NCBI GenBank assembly: GCA_011800805.1
Contig: MPNW01000015.1
Span: 107,880 to 171,879 of the forward strand
Origin: Hirudo medicinalis
Taxonomy: Eukaryota > Annelida > Clitellata > Hirudinida > Hirudinidae
Direction: 5' to 3'
DNA length: 64,000 nucleotides
The position numbers and the translations under genes are program-made. Every line of letters starts with the position of its first letter. Within the stretch, counting starts at the first letter, position 1. Of this stretch, positions 9,521 to 20,800 are shown in pieces. The notes beneath the pieces were generated by a model. It was given only the letters and a program-made list of their open reading frames with translations, ran no database searches and had not been told where the DNA came from.

Positions 9521-10683
9521 GAATAGCTGGAAACGCCCTGGTTTTGTACGTCTTCTCCTGTCGGTCTGATCGCCTCGTATCTTCCCTCTTTATCGTGGCG
9601 CTGGCAATAGCCGATCTGACGACATGCACCCTAGTTATTCCTGGTACCATCTACATCGAATACTGGCACAAATGGATAACCAGCGACTTGTTCTGCAAAA
9701 TCTACTACTTTCTCGTCACCTCCACTATTCTCTACTCAGCCCTGGTCATGGTTGCCATCGCAGTCGATAGATATTTCTGCCTCTGCCATCCTTGGAAACA
9801 AGCCGTTACAAAGTCGAGAGCCAAAGTTTTGGTTTTTCTGCTGGCTTGTTTGTCAACAATACACGGCATCGTCATGGCCTGCGGTAATGGCGTCTACCAA
9901 GAATATCCGCAGTTTGAATCAATCAATTGTACACAAGAAAGCATCAAACATGTTCTTCAGGAATTCGAAGATATGACCTCCGTGATTCTCTATATCTGCA
10001 AATCACACTGGAACACAAGCAACATAACCTTCAGTGACAATTTGATTGAAAACACGTGTCGGGAGAATTACCTCATCATCAATGAACCTGTGCAGTTCTA
10101 CTACAAGAGAGGAGTGATGCTCATCTTTGGTCTCTGTTTGCTCGTGGTTCTGGTTTTGTACGTGACAATATACAGATCGGTGACTACGAGGAGAGTGAAG
10201 AGAATCAGAAACAGACGCTTAGGAACGCAGCCCACTCTTGTCGTCGCCCTTCCCAAGCACAGCATCTCTGCAGGACCTGAAGCTTTCCACACCATCAAAA
10301 GTGAAGAAGCGGGTATCATGGCGATGCCTTGCGAGGGTCAAGAAAGCATCAACCTAACTAGCTTTGTCACTGAAAAACCTACATCCAGGAAGGCAGGAGT
10401 CCAAAGCAGGCCAACAGCTCTAGAAGTTCATGTGAGTGAGAACCTCAAGATAGCATTCATGCTCTTCATTGTCACCATCGTATTCGCTCTCTCCTTCCTC
10501 CCTGCCATTCTCATCTTGCTCGATGTAATACCACACATTCCTGTTGTCTTTTACGTCTACTTCGTCAACAATATCTCCAACCCGGTCATCTACTCTTTTC
10601 TCAACGTTAACTTTCGCAACAAACTCAAACAACTCATCTGCCGAAGAGCGGGAACTTTGAGGAAGAATGTTTGCATCTTCTGA
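9521..10683 (+). CDS. Rhodopsin-like (class A) G-protein-coupled receptor, exon 2 (TM1-TM7)
   Basis: This exon is open from the acceptor gatgcag|GA at 9521 to TGA at 10681-10683 and encodes about 387 residues with seven helices. Visible landmarks are GNALVLYVF in TM1, LAIADL with the Asp of TM2, Cys before TM3 (FCKIYYF), DRY at the end of TM3, and NPVIY in TM7 followed by an amphipathic helix 8 ending in cysteine-containing LICRRAG. The second extracellular loop is long and has three cysteines and several N-glycosylation sequons. The usual Trp of TM4, Pro of TM5 and the CWxP motif of TM6 (here ALSFLP) are absent or altered. The third cytoplasmic loop is about 110 residues. The layout suggests a peptide- or amine-type orphan receptor; the ligand cannot be told. 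With exon 1 the protein would be about 414 residues. A start at a TTG at 9544 is not credible. Confidence 0.88.
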
Positions 10684-11281
10684 GTGGAACGTCGGGACGA
10701 TGGACATCTCCCCGTATGTCGAGGCTCGGGTGTTTTATTTTGATGAACTACCGCTAATGGTTTAAACATGTATTTCTGATGTATTTTTGAGGTTCGCGAG
10801 TCCATTTGTTGAACATTCCTTAGAACCAAGTCGCATTAACAAAAGTTCCCAACCTCAGAATAATGTAATCATTTGCAGAACACAGAATTCATAAATTCGT
10901 GAGCGAAACTTTAGTTTAGTCGTTTTGAGTTGAAAAAAAAGACAAAATCGCACTTTCAAGAACAAAATTTTTTTTAAAATATTTCCAAGTAACTTTCTTG
11001 TGTAAAGGATTCAAGCATCTTTTAGCAGCCATCACTTACAAGTCGCACTTGATACTTTTTTCAGGTCATAGATTTATGTTTGTGTGAAAAAAATCGAACC
11101 AATTTCTGCGATTTCTTAAATGGAATTTCTCAGCAAATGTTCTTGACATTACTTTGATGTCTTTAATCACCGAGATTATTCAGCCATGTTTAAAATCAAA
11201 TGCGTTCAAGTTTGGATGGCTCAAAAAATCGGTTGTGATATTTTATGTGATCCATTTCGTACAAACTTCAATATTAATTAG
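10684..11281. other. 3' untranslated and flanking DNA of the GPCR
   Basis: No further open frame and no clear canonical polyadenylation signal in the first few hundred bases. Confidence 0.35.
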
Positions 11282-11480
11282 GCATGTACCGGATGGCAAA
11301 TTTTACCGGATATAGGATAAATCACCTACCTGATCCGGATATCGGAATTAAAGGTCCATGTGGTTAGAAATGTTTATTTTAACAAATACAAACTAAATTT
11401 TAAAAATTACTATATATATTTAGTCATAAATCCTGTTGATTTTAAGAAACAAATATCAAGTCAAATACTATATCCGGTTT
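11282..11480. repeat. CCGGAT-rich decayed repeat
   Basis: Five CCGGAT or ATCCGG motifs occur at about 11,289-11,345 and near 11,471 in otherwise AT-rich DNA. Dispersed DNA transposons often have such internally repeated ends, but I cannot find a pair of termini. Confidence 0.3.
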
Positions 11481-11502
11481 ATTCCAAATATTAATTTGCC
11501 CG

Positions 11503-11655
11503 ACGGCATGCAGGTTGGCCGAATGAGTTACGTTCCTGCAACGACGTTAATGGCAACAGTCGTAATGTGTCGTGTTCGAAACCAGGCCTGCACTGCCGCC
11601 TTTGGGAAGGAGCGCTGTATAAACGGTTAACAAAGAGCTATGTAAATGAACCACA
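11503..11655 (+). mobile_element. tRNA-derived SINE, copy 1 (plus orientation)
   Basis: It has an A box-like TGGCCGAATGA (11516-11526) and a B box-like TGTTCGAAACC (11573-11583). The whole block, from GGCATGCAGGTTGGCC to AGGCCTGCACTGCCGC and on through GGAAGGAGCGCT, TATAAA and TTAACAA, matches the reverse complement of 21,066-21,250. Two dispersed copies that both carry polymerase III boxes define a SINE family. Such elements are moved by the machinery of partner LINEs. Confidence 0.8.
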
Positions 11656-13034
11656 CAAAAACATTTTCGCTAATTGCGATGGACTTCGATTTGAATCGTT
11701 GTTATTATACAAAGGACGAACCATGCTACGTAACATTAAATCCTTGTTATTCAATTAAGGACCGTCCCTCGCTTCAGTCTAGAAATGAATGCTTCGAACG
11801 TTTATTTGAAAGGAAACTAGAGTTGCGTAATCTTGGAACGCATTACCTCTCCTTTCCAAGAGATGTTTAACAATTTATCCTGTCTTATCAAGCAACAACA
11901 ACGACCGATGATTGAAATTAGAACAATGAAACTCCAGTAAATCTCGGTTTGTAAAAATTATTTACGATAAGAATTTCATTCGTTCTTTGTGATGCAAATA
12001 AATTCTGAAAGGAAAGCGTAATACTATCTTCCATTCACAAACATTACATTAGAAGACAATGAAGCATTTTGTAGACTTTTTTAAAAATTAATGTTCACAT
12101 TTTTGAGTCATTAATGAATTGATTTGTAAGTTAAAATAAATTAATACAATTTACAAATTAAATGACTAATTTTTGAGCGGCACTAAATAGTTTCTCCATC
12201 GAGACCCGAGAAAGCAACTTCGATTTTTTTTCGTTTGTAAAACAAATGACCATCAATTCGGAGCAATGTTTTCATTTAAATCCCTTCTTCACAATCAACC
12301 AAATCAAGGCTTCACTTAGTTGAAGATAAAAACTTTTGACTCAAATCTTTGGATTCTCAAATAATGGCGACGAAGAAGGTTTTAAAAATAAATTTCCTTC
12401 AACACTTCTTGCAGCAATTATTTGTTTTCCAGTACATCAAAATTATCTCAAATTTCCCAAATATTGCTTCAATTGCTTCTTTTTAAAAAGTTATCATTTT
12501 GCGTGCATTAAAAAGCTGCTATGGCGAGTTACTACAGTGCTGCTAAAGTTATTTTTGATGCAAATGAATGAAATTTGATGAAATTGAATGCACTTTAATG
12601 AAATAAGGAACCTAATTGGAAATAATAAGCAAAGGGCTGACTTATCTGACCCGACGTGATCTTAAAAGCTGAATTGATTGCATGTCTATGAATTTATTGA
12701 GGTCATCAAACCTTCATTAGAGGCTTTACAAGGTCAGGGAAGGAGTCGAACCCAGGGGAACCCCATCCTGATTAACCACAAATCACTTTCTTTATTTGGA
12801 TTCACCTTTTCTGATAATTATACAATTTTAACGTGACGTATAAAATTGCTTGAAAATGAACTGTCAAATGGACTCACGAAACACATTTTTCCATCTTTAT
12901 TAACGCAACAGACTTGCTTAAGCAATTTTGGAAAATAAATGATAACAGGCAGCCAAATATAAAACCTGTCCGTGTGTGAGGAATTCTCAGCACATTTAAA
13001 ACGATAACAATGACAACGATATAATTACAGTAAA
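11656..13034. other. Gene-poor AT-rich DNA
   Basis: Only short frames without splice logic or domains are present. Nothing can be supported. Confidence 0.4.
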
Positions 13035-13051
13035 TATTCATTGTTACAATA

Positions 13052-13082
<31 letters not shown>

Positions 13083-13222
13083 CTTGCATTAAAAATAACA
13101 ACAAATATTCATTATTACAATAAATAATACTAATAATAATAATAATAATAATGCTTGCATTAAAAATAACAACAAATATTCATTATTACAATAAATAATA
13201 ATAATGCTTGCATTTAAAATAA
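13035..13222. repeat. Tandem duplication of a 70-80-bp unit with an internal (AAT)n
   Basis: The block acaataaataat...(AAT)n...aatgcttgcattaaaaataac, with aacaaatattcattatt, occurs about three times in a row. The copies differ mainly in the number of AAT units, as expected from slippage plus unequal exchange. Confidence 0.85.
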
Positions 13223-16221
13223 CAAGACGTAAACAAACACAGAGCTTTGTAAGAGCAAATGAGACTGCTAATTAGAGCTGGCTCAATTATAACATGTGAT
13301 GGATGGTGCCTCCTACCGATGACAGGTAAACCATGCCAGATAATTGGACAGGTTGTTAATTGTTCACTGTGATTAACATCCATTAATTGATTGAAGTTGG
13401 GTTGAAGTTCTAGAAGAGAATAAACAAGACCGAAGGAGCGAATGACAGACAGATTTATTTGAATGTCCGTGAAGAAATATTTAAACATTAATTTCGGATT
13501 TTTAAAAGTTGAAATCAAACTTAAATCAAATTAATTGGCAAATTCTTTGATTTATCCTGACGTTAAGTTTTTCTCATGTTTATATTTTAATGACATTTTT
13601 GCTCGTTTTTTTTGCTACATTTTAGCGCTCCTTTGATTGGTGATTTGCAGATGTTCGTCGTTCCTTCCTGAAGCAGCGCATCAATGGAAGTTGTAATTCA
13701 AAGGGAATTATTTCATGGCAGCTCTGATTTGTTTTCCTGGTGATGTCGTTGAATATGCAGAAGGCTTACATTTACCACCCGATTATGAATAAGATTTTCG
13801 GTTCTAAACAAAATTTAAATAATGTAAATACAATTAATGGTTATTTTTAAATATCTAAAATAGATATTATTATAAAATATAGATAATTTTTAAGATTACG
13901 TTAATTTAAAATAATTTGAGCAGCAAATGATTTCAAGGACATTCCTTGAAATCCTAAAGTGGAGTGATCTGATCTGATCTGAGGCAAATGATTTATTCTT
14001 CAAAATTCACATGATTTGGATTTGGTGATGAAAAATAAGAAAAGCGATTTTCCATATCAAAAAGCATGTTTTAGAGAGTCACTTATAATATTATAAACAA
14101 ATATAATCTATTTTCGAATATTTAATGCAATATATTCACGTAACTGCCTTCGAAGTTATGTTATTTTAAACAATTTTTTTAGATTCGTCAATTTTTAAAC
14201 AAGAAATTATTTGTAGACTTAAACAATAGAAACTTTTTGCGACAAAGTTTCTCAAACTAGCAATTCTCCATTGAATTCAGGCAAAAATATCCCTCTGGAA
14301 ATGGTCTGCTTTCAGTTCAATTAGCTTCAACTCATAAAAACTTTTGCGGTGCGTGTTTTTTCCACCTCGGTTTAAAAGATGAACATTTTCTTTTAGGTGA
14401 AAATCTTTTCAGCGTTAACTGATTTAAGATTTATTATTACTAATTATTTAACTCAGAATAGTTCTGCCCATCAAGGTTTTACATTTGAATTATTAAATGC
14501 ATTGAAGTGGTAAGCAGAATAAATGAAGGATTAGTAGTAAAATGGATTTTTTTGCTTTTGTGTTTGAAAAGAGGGCGTCAATTGAATTGTGAAGTAGCAT
14601 TCGTCTTGAAAATTTTGAGTTTTAAAGTTAATTAAAAATAGCCTGCAGTTGTCTTTTCGGCAGTTCAGTCTTAGGTTAAATTCCAAGCAAAAAGCAGCCA
14701 AAAAATAGGCTTCGTCCGGAGTGAGATTAATTGAGAATATGAGCGAAAACGTTGGAAATGTTTCATTTCTTTAAAAAAATTGATTCGAAACTAAGATCGA
14801 GGGATTCATAAATCACATTTGGTCTTTTTCCACCAGGAAGCATATTTAACCAGAAAATTTACTTGAACTTTAGGTGGACTAAAGATTACATCTTAGATTG
14901 CATAAGAATATCTTAAACAAAAAGTTTGAAAAATCGTTTTTTTGAGCAAATATGAATATAATATTTTTTTCATTGCTTTCTTGTTTAACTTCATTTCTTT
15001 CTGGCATTTTTGGACATACTAGTCACATTCTCAAGTCGTAGATAAGGACAAATTTGACGCAGCAAGATCTTGAAAGAATTTCTTGAATAAAATTGTAGCG
15101 CGTGTAGTTTGAAAATGAAATTTTTTGTAAAATGCAGTCACAAAAAATGTTCTCCAAGCGGTTCTTTGGATCTCGATGAAACGGTGTTTAATGTCACTTG
15201 AAAGACTACCAAGACAAGGCTTTATCGAGAAAGAAATTCTTCCAGGGCTTCATGGACAAATTTTCTCATTAAATATTTTTTGTGAGCTGCTGACATATTA
15301 TGCAATCATAAAAGGAAAAGAATCGGACTTCATTTTCAGTCGCTCAATCAAGCAGTAGTCATTTCGAGATTCGCTGTCGTAAATGCAGATGAAATGACAA
15401 CCGATATGATTCGGCATTTATGAGATATGAAATGTGTGACTGGAGTTGTGAAGTGCGGTTATAATTTTTGAAAGTTTTCAAAAGTTTGGTTATTTAAGCC
15501 CTCATAAAAATCTATCAGAATAAAGAGGCATGATCGTTCTCTACAAAATACTCTCATAGAACGCACGTTTAACCACTGCGAAGAATATTCGCTTATGAAT
15601 GTCACATTCTTGTTGGAAAACAAAGTATTCAAAATCTGGGACTGTTGAGCTCCATGTTTGGGTTCATTCCGAAGTTGGAGGAGTTAAAAAGGAGTGTACC
15701 TTTTTTTCTCGTCCTTCTAAAACCTGGAAAGACTGGACCTGAATTATTAATACACTCATCCATCTCAAACATCAAAAGATTCATTTTCCTTCACGATTTT
15801 GCTCCCATTTCTCTGAAATTTAAAATTTATTTTCTTAAAACACAATTTCATTGTAAGGGACCATCGACGAGCCATGATTTGTTTGAAGTCCGAAACAGTT
15901 TCCAACTACTTTACCTCCACTCCCTAAAATTATCTTTATGGATTTAACCACACTTAGCAAGCTTACTTTATATTTGCTGACTTTTATAATCCAAAATCAC
16001 TTTATAAAATCAGAAGAGCTGATTATTTACTTCATCAGTTCTCCTGAAGAGCTTCACAAACATACCCAAACAGCATTGTGAACCTGTGGTTAATAACCAG
16101 CAGTATGCCGGTCACTGACCATAACAGCAAGTATGAAGAGGCTCTTTTAGATGTGACATCTCCAGCAAACTTCATGGACAAATCTCCTTTGGTATTCTTC
16201 CTAGACTCCTGACATACTGTG
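13223..16221. other. 3-kb gene-poor stretch
   Basis: AT-rich sequence with no recognised gene, RNA or repeat. The 100-residue frame at 15,645-15,947 has no domain and no splice context. Confidence 0.4.
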
Positions 16222-16916
16222 CAGCGCCGGGTTTACCCAAGTGGAGGCCCCAGTACAGTGTAGTGCTGGAGGCCCACAGGCCACTGCGCCAGTTTCGTCC
16301 GGCGGTTAGTCGTCATGACCGATTGGCAATTGCCCTAGAGTTTCAGGGGCAGAACAAGAGCAGAGACCAATACAGAAACGTGTTCAGGGTGTAGCGGTAG
16401 CGGCAAATGACGACGAAGGGACGAGTGTAGAATGTGCGATCCTTTCCGAATGTTCAGACAGCACCCCGCATGTATCTGGTGCTGATGTCACCAGTTGTAG
16501 TGCGGAGCGTTCGTTCTCAAAGACGAAACTCATAAACAGGCTAAGCACATTGATGTGCAATGATCGGTATAACCGCCTCGTTCTGAAAAGTATAGATTCC
16601 GACATTCTACATGAGATCAACTATAAGGACATGGTAACCGAACATACGAAGATGAAGGCACGGAAAATTTCACTACTTTTACTTGAACTATGCGTTCATT
16701 ACAGGAGAAGAGTTTACTTCGTTGTAGGCTAGGTCAAAAGAATCACACTGACAACGCTAGGTACTAAGCGTAGTCACATCAGATTGGGTGAGCGACATAT
16801 GCTACTGCAATAAATCTGTATTAATCATACTGAAATGCAAGCCGACATTTTTTTCCTTTGGTTGGCGGAGGTACGCGTGCAGCGGCACGTCCCGACTATG
16901 CCTAAATCCGGGACTG
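16222..16916 (+). mobile_element. Internally deleted hAT transposon
   Basis: The left end is CAGCGCCGGGTTTACCCA (16222-16239). The right end, read inward, is CAGTCCCGGATTTAGGCA (16916-16899). The ends match at 13 of 18 positions. The flanking 8-mers are atactgtg (16214-16221) and atattatg (16917-16924), a 6/8 target duplication. It encloses the transposase tail described in the next entry. At about 695 bp it lacks most of the transposase, so it is a deletion derivative of an autonomous hAT. Confidence 0.75.
16470..16690 (+). pseudogene. hAT transposase C-terminal dimerisation domain, remnant
   Basis: The plus frame reads ADVTSCSAERSFSKTKLINR, then LSTLMCNDRYNRLVLKSIDS, then DILHEINYKDMV. This is the ERSFSKLK...R.L...M...RLN.LALLSIE...L core of the hAT C-terminal dimerisation domain found in ZBED/MYM-type transposases. 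The zinc finger and catalytic parts are missing. It lies within the terminal repeats at 16,222-16,916, which fits an element decayed in place. Confidence 0.87.
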
Positions 16917-16924
16917 ATATTATG

Positions 16925-17837
16925 CAACTACAACAAAAAAAATTGGACTTTATTTTATTTTCAGCAGCTCATTAATGTCCTGGTCAATCAAAGAGATGCG
17001 TTAGCTATCGGCAATTCCCACAATTCCCAGCATTTATGGGAAATAATCAGAATATCACCCAGATACCTCAAAAATCTCCAACACTGGTCAAGACATTCGA
17101 ATAACATTCTACAGAAATTCATATCGAACAAAGTTATCTCAACTCATAGATACATAAAATTTTTTCAGAAGCACTGGCCTGGACGAACTGTTCTTGCCCT
17201 GCCTCATGTGGATTCTCAATTACAATCATTGGACCAACTTAGCATTTTCAATGTCGCAGTCACAATCACCCAGCGAGCAAATTATCCATTCAGTAAATTT
17301 TAAAGCGATTCAAATTTATTTTTGTTAGAAAGACTTCAGATCAGTTAGCAATCATTACTCTTGGATGATTAAAGAAAGTCAGCACAGATTTATCTCCCTT
17401 GCAAACAAATTCTCATTCATTTTTGTCAAATAAATTCATCTAAAAATGTTATGCAGAACAATGCGCAATTGTACGCAGACTAAAAGCTGTGCAATAATTT
17501 GAAATATTAATGAGATTTCTAAAAGTATTGGACGGAACTTTTGATTATATCTTCTATGCCAACATCGTATTTACAACTTTGATATTTTGTAATTAATTGA
17601 TCATCACAATTCTCAACAATCAATCAAAGAATATGAAATATGTCAGTGATAATATTAGGATGATAATGTTATTAGATGTAAAATCAGTTACTCGGTGTTG
17701 TTATAATAATTCTTCGGTTAATAAAACTTCAAAAGAAAATGAGCAAACAAAAAGCTGAGATGCATTCTGTCAGCAATTCCTGCATAAGGTTTAAAATTAG
17801 TGCAAAATGGAGCTTTGCAAGGCAAGACAGACTGTTG
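16925..17837. other. Intergenic DNA 3' of FHIP1
   Basis: No gene seen. This is the downstream flank and probable 3' untranslated side of the minus-strand FHIP1 gene. Confidence 0.4.
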
Positions 17838-20800
17838 CTATGAGAGGCAGATGATGGCATGTTCTTGAGATATGGCAGCCAGCTCCTTGAGGAATTCTTT
17901 AAAGGTGATGGCTGCGTAGATGGCATTCTTCCTCTCTATGGACTCATTCTCATCCTCTTTTTCTCCACCAGGAAGATGATGGACATACTGAGCAGACGAG
18001 TTTGAAATGACAAGTCGTTGTTGTCGCTGTTTGGGGTTCGATCGGAATATTTCATGAAAGCCCGAGGATCTGCGTCTGCCATCAGCATCTGAAATTTTTC
18101 GAGCCGAGCGTAAAAAAGATGATCCTAGAATTCAGGTCCAAAGCCAAATGTGAATTCTTGATTCTTGTAATTATTTGAAAATGGTGTCATTGCTATAATC
18201 CTCAATATTATGTAAACCCTGAGAAGGACTAACTTTTAAAAACTTCAAATGGCATGAGGTTAACGTCAGGACTCATTCTGTAGTTGAGGAACTGATAAGC
18301 CTGACAGAGATATGCCTCTCTCTGTGGCAAATTGCTTAAATATTCTTCTAATTTCTTTTTGACAGAGTTGAGCACCTGTAAATAATGTGCAGTTAAGGAA
18401 CACAATTGAAGGTTATGAAAATGTATCTATTTCTGTTTTTGTTCCACATTTGATCATGGGTCAATGTCTTCATAGTCTTCATAAGCACATCTCCTAATAA
18501 TTTTGATTTAATTGAAAATATAGGATCACCAATAACACCTGGAGGAAAGATTTGACCGATGGCTGGTAAATGAGGCTGTGTGAGAGGAGCAAACTCCTCA
18601 GGAGAGGTTGAGGGTAACAAGAGAGCCGAGCCACAAGAGAAGTCAACTGAAGATTTACATAGAGAGTGCTTTGAGCCATCCTCTCTACTCTGTTAAACAG
18701 TGCCTCAAGGAAAGGACCTGAAAATGTCACCTCCTCTTAAGTTGAGCGAATGTTATCATTTCAATGTCTTAATGGATTTCTGTCAATTTTAAATTTAATA
18801 AATAAAATCCAACCGAGTGAAGGTCTGTCCGAAGTACTCGTAAGATCATCCAACAAATTTAAGCTTGTAGAAATTTCAGAAGTTTGTTCCTGGACGTCAA
18901 CTTCCTCCTTTGCGATCTCTGGTTTATTTCTCGGGCAGCATGTCTGCCCGTACAACCGGTCAATTTCTTTCAGCAGGTCGGGCAGAGCGGATTGACCCGA
19001 AATGGAGACTTCGAATTCATTTAACCGAGACACGAACGAAGCCAGATCGTCATGCTCCTCTGCGACGTCGTCCGTCCGAGCGTCAGAAACGAAGTCGTCG
19101 TCTTCGTTCGACGTTTCCTCGGGTTCCGATTTCCCTCCCTCGATGTTCGAGTCCGACACGGAGTCACGGGGAAGTACCTTCCTTTCTCCGACGAGCTGCG
19201 AACGGATGGAATCATATTTAAACGACCAGTTTTTACACGATTCTTTGCAGGTGGAAATCATGCAGCGAGCCCTGGTCAGATAATCTCCGTACGAAGTTTC
19301 TTCCGACGACGTCGGGATGCCATGCGACGACGTTTCAGGCCTCGGAGATCTGCCAGAAAATCACGACGTCGTTGAAATCAATCTTTCCAATCACGTTGCA
19401 ACATCATTATTTTAATTATTTTTATCAGACAAACGTGCGACAAAACAACCATTTTTAACGAGAAATCACTCTCGTCTGCTATTCGACAAAACACATCGAC
19501 GTTTAGTAAAGAATTTACCGATGTCCCTTCAATAAGGGTGACAATGGAGAGAATAAGTTGCTGCTTTTTTTGCTTTTGAAATTTAATCTGCCAATTCTGT
19601 TAAAAGGGTTAATAAAAATTTCATGCAGAATGAGACAACAAAGAGGCAATTCATGTTAATTTATGTTAATTTATGCACCAAAACATGCTGTCAAGTATCA
19701 CTTAAGACCTCAGCAAGTGAATGAATGATGAATCACAAATAAAATAGACTCTGAATAGATGCAAGACACAAATAAACTTCCATGATGGCTTCACAAAAAT
19801 GATAATATCTATTCAGCATATTAATTTTTTCACATTTGTTAATTTGTCCAACAATTGATAAACCACAAAAATTCATTTAATGACAATAGAAGGAAATTTA
19901 AATTTAGAAACTTTGAGGAAGGCCTCCCTTCGTCTACGGATGAAAATGAAGTCTCGGAAGCGGTCTCGACGGACGGGTCGTCGCCTCGATAAAGGTGGCA
20001 GCATTCCGGAATAGTGGACAAAAATCTCCCGGCATCGGTGGCATAAAAATCAATTTCTTTGACCGAATGGTGCTGACTCAGCATTATGTGTTTGCCAGAC
20101 AAGATGTGTCTAAATGAACAAATGAATGCATGGAAGTTATAATAGAACATACGAACCCATTTTTATCACATTTGACATGACACGATATTTGGGAGAATTG
20201 ATAAGTTAACAGACATCCTGACAAAACTGAAGATGACATTGCAATAATTAATAAACAAAAGCGCAATAATACATTTTAGTGAAATGGCATTCAAGTTATT
20301 ACATATTACTAGAAGCATTCAATGTTCAAGTTCTCGATCATGATAAAAACAAGCATGTTTGAATCTGTTTTGAACATTAGGGTCTCAAGACATCCTACTT
20401 GAAAACAAGATGGAACATGACATCTTCACAGTTCAGATCCACCAGTGAATAGAACAGCATCAGAGTGATCACGCACAACTGCAAATGAGTTTATGCGTAT
20501 AGCAACGTTGCGATCGACATCCGAATCTCGATGGTTTTAGTTAAAGAAATAAATTAAATTCAGAAACAAAAGCTGAAAATACATTGAATGTGTTCTAGAA
20601 AGGCAGCAATAAGAAATTCCTTCGACTGACCCTCGTCAACTGACTCGATATTCTTGCGACGAGGATGTCAATGATCGGCACTTCGTCGACTTTCCCGAGA
20701 AGAATAAAATCGACAAATATTTTCAGCAAGCTAGGTTCTGTTATTTTTCTGATGAACAAATCCAAATAAGCTGTTGCTGCTACCACCTCTTCGATGGTTG

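Noticed and set aside
9752..9976. Second open frame inside the GPCR exon
   Set aside because: Shadow frame of the receptor, no independent signal. The same holds for the minus-strand frames at 10,101-10,829.
9544..10683. GPCR starting at a TTG codon at 9544
   Set aside because: It would cut TM1 in half. The exon clearly continues upstream to the acceptor at 9520.
15645..15947. 100-residue open frame in the gene-poor region
   Set aside because: No domain, no splice context, composition like its AT-rich surroundings.
18910..19375. Several plus-strand open frames of up to 107 residues
   Set aside because: They lie antisense to the long acidic FHIP1 exon 18814-19349 and are frame shadows.
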